A stretch of 64,000 nucleotides of DNA. It comes from Clostridium thermopalmarium DSM 5974 (GTDB taxonomy: Bacteria; Bacillota; Clostridia; Clostridiales; Clostridiaceae). Location: positions 124,001 to 188,000 of the forward strand of contig NZ_PVXN01000053.1 of NCBI RefSeq assembly GCF_002995795.1, in the 5' to 3' direction. Shown here in pieces: positions 10,158 to 20,414 of the stretch (the stretch's first letter is position 1; each line of letters opens with the position of its first letter). Under the pieces are notes generated by a model. It did not search any database, had not been told where the DNA came from, and saw nothing but the letters and a program-made list of their open reading frames with translations. Both the position numbers and the translations under genes were made by a program.

Positions 10158-10320
10158 AACTTATCAAGAGAGGTGGAGGGAATGGCCCTGTGAAACCCGG
10201 CAACCGGTACAATTTGTACTAAGGTGCTAATTCCTGCAGTTGAATCTGCGAGATAAGGAATATTAATTATTAGTAAAGACCTCTTCGAATAAGAAGGGTT
10301 TTATTTTTTGTGAAAGGAGA
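10158..10320 (+). promoter_or_regulatory. SAM-I (S-box) riboswitch with terminator
   Basis: Classic S-box core: CTTATCAAGAG (10160-10170), GGTGGAGGGA, CTGTGAAACCCGGCAACC, AAGGTGCTAATTCC, and closing GATAAG (10252-10257) that pairs with CTTATC for P1. Downstream a CCTCTTC/GAAGGG hairpin plus T-run (10280-10309) is the expression-platform terminator. The early AGAGGT can pair with ACCTCT of the terminator arm to form the antiterminator. High SAM should stop transcription ahead of metK. Confidence 0.97.
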
Positions 10321-10327
10321 AAATAAA

Positions 10328-11503
10328 ATGAGAAGACTATTTACTTCAGAGTCAGTTACAGAAGGACATCCAGATAAGATGTGTGACCAAATTTCTGATG
10401 CTATATTAGATGCTATTTTAGAGCAAGATCCTAATGGAAGAGTAGCCTGTGAAACAGCAGTTACTACAGGAATGGTTATGGTTATGGGAGAAATATCCAC
10501 AAATTGTTATATTGATATCCCTAAATTAGTAAGAGATGTAGTTACAGATATTGGATATACGAGAGCTAAATATGGATTTGACGCAGAAACTTGTTCTGTC
10601 CTAACATCAATAGACGAACAATCAGCAGATATAGCTATGGGCGTAGATGAGGCTTTAGAAGCTAGACTAGGACAAAAAGATGATGTTGAAGCTGTAGGAG
10701 CTGGGGATCAGGGAATTATGTTTGGATTTGCAACTAATGAAACTCCAGAGTATATGCCTCTTCCAATAAATATGGCACATAAACTTGCTAGAAGACTAGC
10801 TGAGGTTAGAAAAAATGGTACATTACCATATCTAAGACCAGATGGAAAAACTCAGGTTACAGTTGAGTATGAAGATGATAAGCCGGTTAGAATAGATGCG
10901 ATAGTTTTATCTACTCAACATGATCCTGAAGTTACTCAAGAACAAATACGTAAAGATGTTATGGAGCATATAATAAAACCTATAATTCCACAAGAATGGT
11001 TAGATGAAAAAACAAAATATTACATAAACCCAACTGGAAGATTTGTAATCGGTGGACCTCATGGAGATACAGGGCTTACAGGAAGAAAGATTATAGTTGA
11101 TACATACGGTGGCTATGGAAGACACGGTGGCGGAGCTTTCTCAGGAAAAGACCCAACAAAAGTGGATAGATCAGCAGCATATGCAGCTAGATGGGTTGCA
11201 AAAAATTTAGTTGCAGCAGGAGTTGCAGATAAGCTAGAAATAGGATTAGCTTATGCAATAGGAGTGGCTCATCCAGTATCACTTTTAGTTAATACTTTTG
11301 GAACTGGTAAAATTGAAGATGATAAAATAGTTGAAATAGTAAATAAAGTATTCGATTTACGACCAGGTGCTATAATTAGAGATTTAGGATTAAGAAGACC
11401 AATCTACAGACAAACAGCAGCTTATGGACATTTCGGAAGAACAGATGTAGAACTTCCATGGGAACAATTAAATAAGGTTGATGAAATCAAAAAATACATT
11501 TAA
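10328..11503 (+). CDS. metK: S-adenosylmethionine synthetase
   Basis: Makes SAM from methionine and ATP. 391 aa from ATG at 10328, behind AAAGGAG; the in-frame GTG at 10310 lies inside the riboswitch terminator. Motifs: [13 protein letters not shown] at the N terminus, [10 protein letters not shown] in the ATP site, and the phosphate-binding loop [19 protein letters not shown]. Controlled by the SAM-I riboswitch just upstream, so the product represses its own synthesis. Single-gene unit with a terminator at 11524-11566. Confidence 0.99.
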   Translation: MRRLFTSESVTEGHPDKMCDQISDAILDAILEQDPNGRVACETAVTTGMVMVMGEISTNCYIDIPKLVRDVVTDIGYTRAKYGFDAETCSVLTSIDEQSADIAMGVDEALEARLGQKDDVEAVGAGDQGIMFGFATNETPEYMPLPINMAHKLARRLAEVRKNGTLPYLRPDGKTQVTVEYEDDKPVRIDAIVLSTQHDPEVTQEQIRKDVMEHIIKPIIPQEWLDEKTKYYINPTGRFVIGGPHGDTGLTGRKIIVDTYGGYGRHGGGAFSGKDPTKVDRSAAYAARWVAKNLVAAGVADKLEIGLAYAIGVAHPVSLLVNTFGTGKIEDDKIVEIVNKVFDLRPGAIIRDLGLRRPIYRQTAAYGHFGRTDVELPWEQLNKVDEIKKYI

Positions 11504-11523
11504 ATTTTAAAAGTATACTTAAT

Positions 11524-11566
11524 AAAAAGCTAATGCTAATTACGGCATTAGCTTTTAAGTTTTTTG
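11524..11566 (+). terminator. Terminator after metK
   Basis: AAAAGCTAATGC (about 11525-11536) pairs with GCATTAGCTTTT (11545-11556), then AAGTTTTTT. Confidence 0.9.
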
Positions 11567-11642
11567 GTAATATTAGATGTAGTAGCTAATTAGGGTTTAT
11601 TGATATAAATTTGTGGAAAAAATAATAAATATGTTAGAATAA

Positions 11643-11672
11643 TTGTAAATAATGCGATTTATATTCTATAAT
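11643..11672 (+). promoter_or_regulatory. Candidate promoter of the recD2 operon
   Basis: TTGTAA (11643-11648), 18-nt spacer, TATAAT (11667-11672). Confidence 0.5.
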
Positions 11673-11735
11673 TGTATTAAGAAAATATACGGAAGTTGAG
11701 CTTTATTTGATAAGAGAAGTTTTAGGAGAGATTTT

Positions 11736-13985
11736 ATGACTGAAATACAAGGAAAGGTAGAAGATATAGTATTTAAAAATGAAGATAATGGATATGTTGT
11801 AGCTCATATAAAAGATAAAAAACGAAAAATTACTATAACTGGATGTATGCCTTTTATACTAGAAGGGCAGAATTTAAAAGTACAGGGAGAATGGGTTAAA
11901 CATCCTCATTTTGGACAACAGTTCAAGGTGACATCTTGTGAGGAAATAGTACCCAATTCTTTAGAAGGAATAGAAAAATATCTATCCTCTGGAATCATTT
12001 CTGGTATAGGACCTGTAACCGCAAAAAAAATTGTAGAGCATTTTGGAGAAAAGACCTTAGAAATATTAGATGAAGATATTGAAAGATTAAAAGAAATAGA
12101 AGGAATAGGAAATAAAAAAGTAGAAACTATTGCTAAGTCTTATTCTAAGCAAAGAGAAATAAGAAATATAATGGTATTTCTTCAGACATATGGAGTTACT
12201 GTAAAGCAATGTGTAAAGATTCATAAAAAATATGGAGTTAATTCAATTAAAGTAGTAAAAGAAAATCCCTATACTCTTACGGATGATATATCGGGAATTG
12301 GATTTAAAACAGCAGATAAAATAGCCAGAAGCTTAGGAATAGAAAGTAATTCGCCATTTAGAATTCAGTGTGGAATAAGATATATAGTAAATCAATTTTG
12401 TAGTATGGGAAATACTTATATGCCGCTAGAAAAGTTATTAAAGGAATGTAAGGATATGCTTATGGTATCAGAAGATGAAATATTAAGCAGTATACAAGAA
12501 TCTGTGCTTAATGGAAAGTTAAAAGTAGAAAAAATAGAAAATGAAGAGGCTGTTTTTACAATGCCTTATTATTATTGTGAGTTATCTGTTACAAGTAAAA
12601 TTTTAACCCTTAGCATTAGCAACTATGATAATATCAAAATAGATGTTGAAAGTGAGATTGAAAAGTTTGAAAAAGATAATAATATAAAATTTGCTCCAAC
12701 TCAGATAGAAGCTATAAAAGGTGCTTTTACAAATGGAATAGAAATAATAACAGGGGGACCAGGTACAGGAAAGACCACTATAATAAAATGTATAACAGAA
12801 ATATTTGAAAATGCCTCTATGACTGTATTTATGGCAGCACCTACGGGAAGGGCAGCAAAACGAATGAGTGAAGCCACAGGAAGAGAGGCTAAGACTATTC
12901 ATAGACTACTAGAAATGGGTTTTAGCGATGATGAAGATACAGAATTTTTAAGAAGCGAGGAGTCTCCGCTCCAATGTGATGTACTTATCATAGATGAAGC
13001 ATCTATGATAGATATTTTACTTATGAATAATCTACTAAAAGCAATATCTGTGGGAACAAGGCTTATAATAGTAGGGGATGCAGACCAACTTCCTTCTGTA
13101 GGACCAGGAAATGTATTAAGGGATTTAATTGAGAGTAAGTGTGTAAAGGTGGTAAGATTAAAGGATATATTTAGACAGGCAGAAGAAAGTATGATTGTAG
13201 TAAATGCTCATAAGATAAATAATGGAGAAATGCCAATTCTAAATAAAAAGAATAAGGATTTCTACTTCTTAAATTGTGAAGAACAGGAAAAGATATTAGA
13301 TACTTTAGTAGAACTTATAAATGAGAGACTTCCAAAGTTTAATAAAAATTGGAACAGTTTTAAGGATATTCAGATATTATCTCCTATGAGAAAAGGAATT
13401 CTTGGTATAGAGAACTTAAATAAAAGACTTCAACATATATTAAATCCAAATGACAAAAATAAAAGTGAGAAAGAGTTTAAAGATACCATCTTTAGGCTTG
13501 GAGATAAAGTTATGCAGACTAAAAATAATTATAATCTAAAATGGACCAGAATAGATGGTGATGGAGAACCGGAAGGACTTGGAGTGTTTAATGGAGATAT
13601 AGGATATATATGTGAAGTAGATGAAGATAAGGTATCCGTTATTTTTGATGAGGAAAGAAAGGTTGTTTATGATAACATATATTTAGATGAACTTGAACTT
13701 GCTTATGCCATGACAGTACATAAAAGCCAAGGTAGTGAATTTCCTGTAGTTATCATGCCTATGTTCATGGGACCACCTCTTTTGATGAATAGAAACTTAT
13801 TTTACACTGGTATTACAAGAGCAAAACAAATGGTAGTTTTGGTTGGATTGCGTAAAGCCATTAGCTTTATGATTAGTAACAATAGAAGTTTTGAAAGATA
13901 TTCGGCATTAAAGTGGAGAATATTGAATATATTAGAGGGTGATGTTGTTAATCATGAGGACTTATTTCAAGGGGATGAGGGATAG
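11736..13985 (+). CDS. recD2: RecD2-type ATP-dependent DNA helicase
   Basis: 749 aa, 5'-3' superfamily 1B helicase of the RecBC-independent RecD2 type. N-terminal OB-like region, then helix-hairpin-helix repeats (GIGPVTAKKIVEHFGEKTL, IEGIGNKKVETIAK, GIGFKTADKIARSLG). Helicase motifs: Walker A GGPGTGKTT at about residue 340, AAPTGRAAKRM, DEASMID, GDADQLPSVGPGNVL, RLKDIFRQ, and C-terminal AYAMTVHKSQGSEF and YTGITRAKQMVVLVG. Likely acts in replication-fork or mismatch repair. It heads an operon with the comFA-like and comFC genes, 2 nt between first and second. Confidence 0.97.
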   Translation: MTEIQGKVEDIVFKNEDNGYVVAHIKDKKRKITITGCMPFILEGQNLKVQGEWVKHPHFGQQFKVTSCEEIVPNSLEGIEKYLSSGIISGIGPVTAKKIVEHFGEKTLEILDEDIERLKEIEGIGNKKVETIAKSYSKQREIRNIMVFLQTYGVTVKQCVKIHKKYGVNSIKVVKENPYTLTDDISGIGFKTADKIARSLGIESNSPFRIQCGIRYIVNQFCSMGNTYMPLEKLLKECKDMLMVSEDEILSSIQESVLNGKLKVEKIENEEAVFTMPYYYCELSVTSKILTLSISNYDNIKIDVESEIEKFEKDNNIKFAPTQIEAIKGAFTNGIEIITGGPGTGKTTIIKCITEIFENASMTVFMAAPTGRAAKRMSEATGREAKTIHRLLEMGFSDDEDTEFLRSEESPLQCDVLIIDEASMIDILLMNNLLKAISVGTRLIIVGDADQLPSVGPGNVLRDLIESKCVKVVRLKDIFRQAEESMIVVNAHKINNGEMPILNKKNKDFYFLNCEEQEKILDTLVELINERLPKFNKNWNSFKDIQILSPMRKGILGIENLNKRLQHILNPNDKNKSEKEFKDTIFRLGDKVMQTKNNYNLKWTRIDGDGEPEGLGVFNGDIGYICEVDEDKVSVIFDEERKVVYDNIYLDELELAYAMTVHKSQGSEFPVVIMPMFMGPPLLMNRNLFYTGITRAKQMVVLVGLRKAISFMISNNRSFERYSALKWRILNILEGDVVNHEDLFQGDEG

Positions 13986-13987
13986 AT

Positions 13988-15013
13988 ATGTATTCGAAAA
14001 ATATAAATCCTGCCTTGGTAGAAAAGAAAGTAAGAAGAGAAATTGCTCAATGGTGTTTAGGAAGAGAGAAAATCTTGAATATAGTATCTCCGCCCTATAA
14101 TTTAATGAAGATTTTTTCTTACGCTATAATAAATAGTGTAAATCTAAATAAAAAGATCCTTTATATTACAAATGAAGATGCAAGTAATGTCCATATAATA
14201 AATGATATGAAAAAAGAATATGGGTTTAAAAAGTATACTTATTATAAAGAGAATAGTAAATATAATGACAGCCTTCTTGTTATTTCAAAACACGATATGC
14301 TTCAGAACATCAAAGATAAATTCGATTTAGTTATCTACGATGACATAAAAAGCTTTTCTTTTCATAGTAAGAAAGAAATTGCTGAAGCTTCGAAAAACAT
14401 GTGTAAGAAAGATGGAAAGATAATAGGTTATTCCGTAGAAAGAATTTTTGATAGGAATAGTAGAGAAATAATTTTGCCTGTAAGAGGAAATGCTATCCCT
14501 TTAGTAGAGCCTAAATTTATATCAACTAGGATAGATATTAACAAAGATATACCTTATGTAGTCTATGAATATATAGAGTGGTCTATAAATTCAAATCGTA
14601 AAGTTATTGTGTATGTTCCAGATGAAGTCAAGGTAGAAAACGTTCATGAATACTTATCTAAGTATTGCAAAAAGTTCAGCAAAGGAACTTTCCCATTTAT
14701 CAGGAACAAAAGTGAAAAAAGAGTATTATATAATTTTGTAAAAATGAAAAAAGGTATAGTAATTACAAATCATTTCAATGATGTGCATTTTGATTTGAGG
14801 AATATTAATGTTATGGTGTTTTTTGCAGATAACAAATATTTTGATTATAAAAAGTTAGTATATCTTTGTGGAAAGGTGGGCAGAAGCGAAAGCAGCCATA
14901 ATGGCGAGGTTATATTTTTAGGAAATTATGAAACGGAAGATATGGATAAGGCTAAAAGTATAACCAGGCGTTTTAATAAAGAAGCATGGGACATGAACTT
15001 ATTAAGGATATAA
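13988..15013 (+). CDS. Decayed ComFA-like helicase protein
   Basis: 341 aa. It sits directly before comFC, the normal place of the competence helicase ComFA. Residual homology fits: VIYDDIKSFSFHS aligns with the DEVDAFPF motif II, and LCGKVGRSESSHNGEVIFLG with motif VI (QMAGRVGR). The Walker A region instead reads VSPPYNLMK with no GKT, and the N-terminal zinc-finger part is missing, so ATPase activity is unlikely. The frame is intact over 1 kb with good coding usage, so it is maintained rather than dead. The ComFA relation is inference from synteny and two motifs. Confidence 0.65.
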   Translation: MYSKNINPALVEKKVRREIAQWCLGREKILNIVSPPYNLMKIFSYAIINSVNLNKKILYITNEDASNVHIINDMKKEYGFKKYTYYKENSKYNDSLLVISKHDMLQNIKDKFDLVIYDDIKSFSFHSKKEIAEASKNMCKKDGKIIGYSVERIFDRNSREIILPVRGNAIPLVEPKFISTRIDINKDIPYVVYEYIEWSINSNRKVIVYVPDEVKVENVHEYLSKYCKKFSKGTFPFIRNKSEKRVLYNFVKMKKGIVITNHFNDVHFDLRNINVMVFFADNKYFDYKKLVYLCGKVGRSESSHNGEVIFLGNYETEDMDKAKSITRRFNKEAWDMNLLRI

Positions 15014-15663
15014 AATATTTCTTTGGGTGTTTTTTGGATTTGATATATAATCCTGAAGAATGTATGGTATGTGGGGAATATGTAAAAAATGGAGGTTTAC
15101 TATGCGCAAAATGTAGTTCGGAAATAAGAATATGTAATAAATTTTTTAAAATTACAAGGCAGAATTATAGTATACCTTGTTACAGTTCTTTTTATTATTC
15201 TGGACTTGGAAAAGAATTAATAGCAAGGCTAAAGTATAGAAGTGATTTTAGGGCTGGAGATGTAATAACAGAATATATGTTAAATACAATTAAAATCCAT
15301 AAGGTGAATTTTGATATAGTCACTTATGTTCCTTGTAGTAAATCTGCCTTGAAAAAAAGAGGATATAATCAAAGTCAATATTTAGCTAAAAAAATTGCCC
15401 ATAAGACAAACAGTAGAGTAGTTGAATTCTTGAAGAAATTTAAAGATACTAAGGATCAAATAGGATTAAACGGAGAAGAAAGGTGGAAAAATTTAGAGGG
15501 GGCCTTTGAAGTTACAAATGAAAATAAAATAAATAATAAAAATATATTATTAGTAGATGATGTTATAACTACAGGTGCTACAGCCTTTTATTGTTCAACA
15601 CTTATGATTGAGAAAGGGGCATCTAATGTATACATATTAACAGGTGCAAAGAGCAGTATATAA
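14986..15663 (+). CDS. comFC: ComF family protein (phosphoribosyltransferase fold)
   Basis: 225 aa. N-terminal four-Cys zinc site (CMVCGEYVKNGGLLCAKC), then a type I phosphoribosyltransferase domain with CSKSALKKRGYNQSQYLA and the PRPP loop ILLVDDVITTGATAFYC. ComFC/GntX-type proteins are needed for single-strand DNA handling in competent bacteria; the reaction is unsettled. It overlaps the preceding gene by 28 nt, indicating translational coupling. Confidence 0.93.
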   Translation: MGHELIKDIKYFFGCFLDLIYNPEECMVCGEYVKNGGLLCAKCSSEIRICNKFFKITRQNYSIPCYSSFYYSGLGKELIARLKYRSDFRAGDVITEYMLNTIKIHKVNFDIVTYVPCSKSALKKRGYNQSQYLAKKIAHKTNSRVVEFLKKFKDTKDQIGLNGEERWKNLEGAFEVTNENKINNKNILLVDDVITTGATAFYCSTLMIEKGASNVYILTGAKSSI

Positions 15664-15830
15664 ATATCTTTCAAGTGGGATAATAAATAATTTCCCTAAA
15701 TTTTATTATATCACAAATAAAATAAATTATCCTCATTAAACTAAATGGCTAAATAAGAAGTATATAAAGAAAGGATGTATATAAATAGCGTAAATTGATT
15801 TAATTTTCTGTAAATTACTTAATATAATGC

Positions 15831-15859
15831 TTGTTATAACTAAGAATAAGTAATACAAT
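15831..15859 (+). promoter_or_regulatory. Candidate promoter of hpf
   Basis: TTGTTA (15831-15836), 17-nt spacer, TACAAT (15854-15859). Otherwise 15664-15920 is AT-rich without a gene. Confidence 0.5.
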
Positions 15860-15920
15860 ATAATAAAAAAATAATACTAAACAAATTTTCATAAGCATAT
15901 ACAAGAAAGGGGCTGACTTT

Positions 15921-16454
15921 ATGAACATAACAGTAAGCGGCAAAAATATTGTGGTAACAGATGGATTGAGGGAGGCAGTAGAACGAAAAATATCTAAATT
16001 AGAAAAATATTTTAGTCCCAATATAGAAGCACATGTAACTTTAAGTGTTCAAAAAAATAGACAAATAGTTGAAGTTACAATACCAGTTAATGGAGTTATA
16101 TTAAGAGCAGAAGAGGCTAATGAAGATATGTATGCAGCTATAGATTTAGTGTTAGAAAAACTAGAAAGACAAATAAGAAAACAAAAAACTAAATTACAAA
16201 GAAGAAAGTATGGAGATAGCTTAAGATTCCAGTTTATACCTGAGTATGTTCCTGATGATGAGGATGATATAGAATCTAAAATAGTAAGAACAAAAAGATT
16301 TGCAATAAAGCCAATGAGTCATGAAGAGGCGGTTCTTCAAATGGAGCTTTTAGGACATAGCTTCTTTGTATATAAAAATGCAAATACAGATGAAGTTAAT
16401 GTGTTATATAAAAGAAAAGATGGCCAATATGGACTTATAGAACCAGAATTTTAA
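15921..16454 (+). CDS. hpf: Ribosome hibernation promoting factor, long form
   Basis: 177 aa. N-terminal S30AE/YfiA domain (MNITVSGKNIVVTDGLREAVERKISKLEKYF, residues 1-100) binds the decoding site of the 30S subunit. The C-terminal domain (about 120-177, VRTKRFAIKPMSHEEAVLQMELLGHSFFVY) dimerises, so one protein joins two 70S into inactive 100S ribosomes. The long form is the usual Firmicute type. RBS AAAGGGG. It sits ahead of secA as in many Firmicutes but has its own terminator. Confidence 0.97.
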   Translation: MNITVSGKNIVVTDGLREAVERKISKLEKYFSPNIEAHVTLSVQKNRQIVEVTIPVNGVILRAEEANEDMYAAIDLVLEKLERQIRKQKTKLQRRKYGDSLRFQFIPEYVPDDEDDIESKIVRTKRFAIKPMSHEEAVLQMELLGHSFFVYKNANTDEVNVLYKRKDGQYGLIEPEF

Positions 16455-16455
16455 G

Positions 16456-16480
16456 AAAAGGAGGATTTTCCTCCTTTTTC
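16456..16480 (+). terminator. Terminator after hpf
   Basis: AAAAGGAGG / CCTCCTTTTT hairpin with a short loop and T-run. Confidence 0.85.
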
Positions 16481-16594
16481 ATTTGTTAATAAATATTAAT
16501 ATGTTTCTAAATAAAATTATCTATAGCATAGTATGAGTCATGAGAAGAATTTATATAGACATTATATGTGAAAAATTATTTACATAGCATAATG

Positions 16595-16623
16595 TTGAAC
16601 CAGGTTAAATTAGGTGTTATAAT
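16595..16623 (+). promoter_or_regulatory. Sigma-A promoter of secA
   Basis: TTGAAC (16595-16600), exact 17-nt spacer, TATAAT (16618-16623), 43 nt before the ATG. Confidence 0.65.
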
Positions 16624-16665
16624 CAATAAGTATAGTAAAAATACGATTAGTGAGGATGAAGATAA

Positions 16666-19170
16666 ATGGGATTATTTGATAAAATATTCGGTACATATAG
16701 TGATAGGGAGCTAAAAAAGATTATTCCGATAGTTAATAAAGTTATGTCTTATGAAAAAGACTTTGAAAAGTTAAGTGATGAGGAATTAAGAAATAAAACT
16801 TTTGAGTTTAAGGAAATGCTAAAGAATGGCAAGACCTTAGATGATATACTTCCTGAAGCTTTTGCAGTTGTAAGAGAGGCTTCTTCTAGGGTGCTTGGAA
16901 TGAAGCATTTTAGAGAACAGATTATGGGAGGAATAGTTCTTCACCAAGGAAGAATTGCAGAAATGAAAACTGGAGAAGGTAAAACTTTAGTTGCTACTCT
17001 TCCAGCTTATCTAAATGCTTTACCTGGCGAAGGAGTTCATGTAGTTACTGTAAATGATTATCTTGCAAAAAGAGACAGAGATCAAATGGGTCAATTATAT
17101 GGATTTTTAGGCCTTACTACTGGAGTTATAATTCACGATTTAGATAATAATCAAAGACGTGAAGCATATAATGCAGATATAACATATGGAACAAATAATG
17201 AATTTGGATTCGATTATTTAAGAGACAATATGGTTATATATAAAGAAGAAAGAGTTCAGAGAAAGTTGAATTTCTGTATAGTCGACGAAGTTGACTCTAT
17301 ATTAATTGATGAGGCTAGAACTCCTCTTATAATCTCTGGTGAAGGAGAAAAATCTACAGACTTTTATAGAGTAGCAGATTTTTTTGCTAAGTCTTTAAAA
17401 GAAGAAGATTATACAGTAGATGAGAAGACTAATTCTGTTATTCTAACTCAATCTGGTATAGAAAAGGCAGAAAAGTTCTTTCATATAGAAAACTATGCTG
17501 ATGCAGAAAATATGAATATTCAACACCATGTAGTTCAAGCGTTGAAGGCTAATTACAGTATGAAACGTGATAGAGATTATATGGTTAAAGATGACGAAGT
17601 CATAATTGTTGATGAGTTTACAGGAAGACTTATGGAGGGTAGAAGATATAGTGATGGTCTTCACCAGGCTATAGAAGCTAAAGAAGGAGTTAAGATTCAA
17701 AAAGAATCAAAAACTCTTGCAACTATAACATTCCAAAATTATTTTAGAATGTATTCTAAACTTTCAGGTATGACAGGTACGGCTCAAACAGAAGAAAATG
17801 AATTTAGAGAGATTTATGGATTAGATGTAATAGTTATACCTACACATAAACCTATAGCAAGAATAGATGCTCCAGATGTGGTATATAAATCTGAAAAAGC
17901 TAAATTTAAAGCTATAGTTAAGGAAATAGAGGAAACTTACAAGACAGGACAGCCAGTTCTTGTAGGTACAGTAAGTATAGAAAAGTCTGAGCTTCTTTCA
18001 GATATGTTAAAGAGAAGAGGAATTCCACATAGAGTTCTTAATGCTAAATATCATGAGCAGGAGGCTGAAATAGTATCTCATGCTGGTGAAAGAGGCATGG
18101 TAACTATAGCTACAAACATGGCAGGCCGTGGTACTGATATTAAGCTTGGAGAAGGAGTAGCAGAGTTAGGTGGACTTAAAGTAATAGGTACTGAAAGACA
18201 TGAATCAAGACGTATAGACAATCAGCTAAGAGGACGTTCTGGTCGTCAAGGAGACCCTGGTTTTTCAAGATTCTATGTATCATTGGAAGATGATTTAATG
18301 AGAATATTTGGGTCAGAAAGACTTCAAGGGATTGTTGAAAAGTTAGGGCTAAGCGATGAAGATGCTATAGAAAGTAAGATGGTTTCCAGTGCAATAGAAA
18401 ATGCTCAAAAGAAAGTTGAAGGAAATAACTTTGATATAAGAAAGAATGTACTACAATATGATGACGTTATGAATCAACAAAGAGAGGTTATTTACAAGCA
18501 AAGAGCACAAGTTCTAGAGGGAGAATCTCTAAAGGAAGATATTCAAGAAATGATAAAAAGTGTTATATTTAGTGCTGTAGATTCTCATATGACAGGACTT
18601 GATGAAAATCTTGAAGATGACATCGCAAAGCTTATTGCATATTTAGAAGATATATATCTACCAAAGGGAAAAGTAACTGTAGATGAACTTAAAGTAATGT
18701 CTGATGATGAGATAAAGGAAAAACTTTTATCTATAGCTCAACAAATGTATGACGAAAAAGAAGAAGCTATTGGTTCAGAGCAGATGAGAGAGATAGAAAG
18801 AGTTATTCTTTTAAGAGTTGTTGATACTAAGTGGATGGATCATATTGATAATATGGATCACTTAAGACAAGGTATGGGACTTAGAGCTTATAGACAACAA
18901 GACCCTGTTCAGGCATATCAATTTGAAGGTAGTGAAATGTTTGATGAGATGATTAACAGTATAAAGGTTGATACTGTTAAATACCTATTCCATGTCCAAG
19001 TTGAAAAAGCTCCGGAAAGAGAAAGAGTAGCTAAAGAAACTTCAACAAATATGAGCGGAGATGATTCACTTAAAAAGAAGCCAGTAAAGAGAGCAGAAGA
19101 AAAGATAGGAAGAAATGACCCTTGCCCATGTGGAAGTGGGAAAAAATATAAAAATTGCTGTGGAAGATAA
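16666..19170 (+). CDS. secA: Protein translocase ATPase SecA
   Basis: 834 aa motor that pushes preproteins through SecYEG. DEAD-type motor: Walker A region [13 protein letters not shown] (about residue 100), [19 protein letters not shown], and [13 protein letters not shown] plus [13 protein letters not shown] in the second RecA fold. Helical scaffold and wing domains follow ([19 protein letters not shown]). A linker and the C-terminal zinc tail ([13 protein letters not shown]) binding SecB/ribosome complete it, so the gene is full length. Own promoter upstream and terminator at 19179-19206. Confidence 0.99.
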   Translation: MGLFDKIFGTYSDRELKKIIPIVNKVMSYEKDFEKLSDEELRNKTFEFKEMLKNGKTLDDILPEAFAVVREASSRVLGMKHFREQIMGGIVLHQGRIAEMKTGEGKTLVATLPAYLNALPGEGVHVVTVNDYLAKRDRDQMGQLYGFLGLTTGVIIHDLDNNQRREAYNADITYGTNNEFGFDYLRDNMVIYKEERVQRKLNFCIVDEVDSILIDEARTPLIISGEGEKSTDFYRVADFFAKSLKEEDYTVDEKTNSVILTQSGIEKAEKFFHIENYADAENMNIQHHVVQALKANYSMKRDRDYMVKDDEVIIVDEFTGRLMEGRRYSDGLHQAIEAKEGVKIQKESKTLATITFQNYFRMYSKLSGMTGTAQTEENEFREIYGLDVIVIPTHKPIARIDAPDVVYKSEKAKFKAIVKEIEETYKTGQPVLVGTVSIEKSELLSDMLKRRGIPHRVLNAKYHEQEAEIVSHAGERGMVTIATNMAGRGTDIKLGEGVAELGGLKVIGTERHESRRIDNQLRGRSGRQGDPGFSRFYVSLEDDLMRIFGSERLQGIVEKLGLSDEDAIESKMVSSAIENAQKKVEGNNFDIRKNVLQYDDVMNQQREVIYKQRAQVLEGESLKEDIQEMIKSVIFSAVDSHMTGLDENLEDDIAKLIAYLEDIYLPKGKVTVDELKVMSDDEIKEKLLSIAQQMYDEKEEAIGSEQMREIERVILLRVVDTKWMDHIDNMDHLRQGMGLRAYRQQDPVQAYQFEGSEMFDEMINSIKVDTVKYLFHVQVEKAPERERVAKETSTNMSGDDSLKKKPVKRAEEKIGRNDPCPCGSGKKYKNCCGR

Positions 19171-19178
19171 ATCAAACT

Positions 19179-19206
19179 AAAAAATCCAGCTTTGCTGGAT
19201 TTTTTA
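19179..19206 (+). terminator. Terminator after secA
   Basis: AAAAATCCAGC, loop TTT, GCTGGATTTTTT. Confidence 0.9.
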
Positions 19207-19252
19207 TAAATAGAGAACATAAACTATATTTAAGTTAAGAGAGGGTGATTTT

Positions 19253-20357
19253 ATGATAATTCAGCTAGAAGAACTTAAGGCAAAAGTTGCTGAATTAAAG
19301 ATAAGCTTAGATGAAGTGGGGGCTTCTCTTTGACATAGCTTTAATAGAAAAAAGAGTTTCAGAACTTGAAAATCAAATGCAAGAGCCTAATTTTTGGGGC
19401 GATATAAATAGAGCTCAAGAGGTAACTCAAGAGGCTAAAGGATTGAAAGATAAGTTAGATAAGTATGTTAATACTAAATCAAGGTTAGAGGATTTAGAAC
19501 TTTTTATAGAAATGAGCATTGATGAAGAAGATGAATCATCCATAGATGAGATTAAAAAAGAAGTAAGAGAAATACAGGACATAATAGAAAACTTTAAGAT
19601 TCAGGTCCTTCTTTCTGGAGAATATGATAGAAATAATGCTATACTAAGTTTACACTCAGGAGCAGGTGGAACTGATGCACAAGACTGGACTCAAATGCTG
19701 CTTAGGATGTATACAAGATGGGCTGAGAAAAAGGGATTTAAAGTTGAAACCCTAGACCTAATTCCTGGAGATGAAGCTGGAATTAAAAGTGTAAGTTTAA
19801 AAGTAACTGGAGAATTTGCATATGGATATTTAAAGTCAGAAAAAGGAATACATCGATTGGTTAGAATTTCTCCATTTAATGCTAATGGTAAAAGGCAGAC
19901 ATCTTTTGCTTCTGTAGAAGTTCTTCCGGAGCTCACAGAAAGCCAGGACATAGAAATAAGACCTGAAGATTTAAGGATAGATACTTATCGTTCAGGTGGA
20001 GCTGGAGGACAACATGTTAATAAAACTGATTCTGCTGTAAGAATAACTCACCTTCCAACAGGAATAGTTGTTCAAAGCCAAGGAGAAAGAAGCCAGTTTC
20101 AAAATAAGGATACCGCTATGAATATGCTAAAATCAAAGTTAGTAGAACTTAAAGAAAGAATGCATAAGGAAAAAATAGAAGATCTTGCAGGGGACTTAAA
20201 AGATATAGGATGGGGAAGTCAAATAAGATCCTATGTATTTCAACCTTATACCATGGTAAAAGATCATAGGACTAATGCAGAAATTGGAAATATAAATTCT
20301 GTAATGGATGGAGAGATTGATTTATTTATAATAGAATTTCTGAAGTGGGATAATTAA
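19253..20357 (+). CDS. prfB: Peptide chain release factor 2, with programmed +1 frameshift
   Basis: Recognises UGA and UAA stops. The gene is in two frames: ATG at 19253 starts 26 codons ending CTT, then an in-frame TGA at 19331-19333; slipping +1 on CTT-TGA-C lets reading continue at GAC (19332) to the TAA at 20355, giving about 367 aa. A GGGGG run (19318-19322) just upstream can act as the stimulating Shine-Dalgarno. SPF (recognition tripeptide, in VRISPFNANGKRQTSFASV) and the catalytic GGQ (SGGAGGQHVNKTDSAVR) are present. Levels are autoregulated by RF2 availability (well known for the family). Confidence 0.97.
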
Positions 20358-20358
20358 T

Positions 20359-20410
20359 GAGGGAGTTTTAGATGAATGATAAATTTTACATTCATTTAAA
20401 ACTCTCTTTT
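20359..20410. terminator. Terminator between prfB and the Cys-rich gene
   Basis: GAGGGAGTTTTAGATGAAT (20359-20377) pairs with ATTCATTTAAAACTCTC (20390-20406), then TTTT. It can serve both converging genes. Confidence 0.8.
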
Positions 20411-20414
20411 TAGT

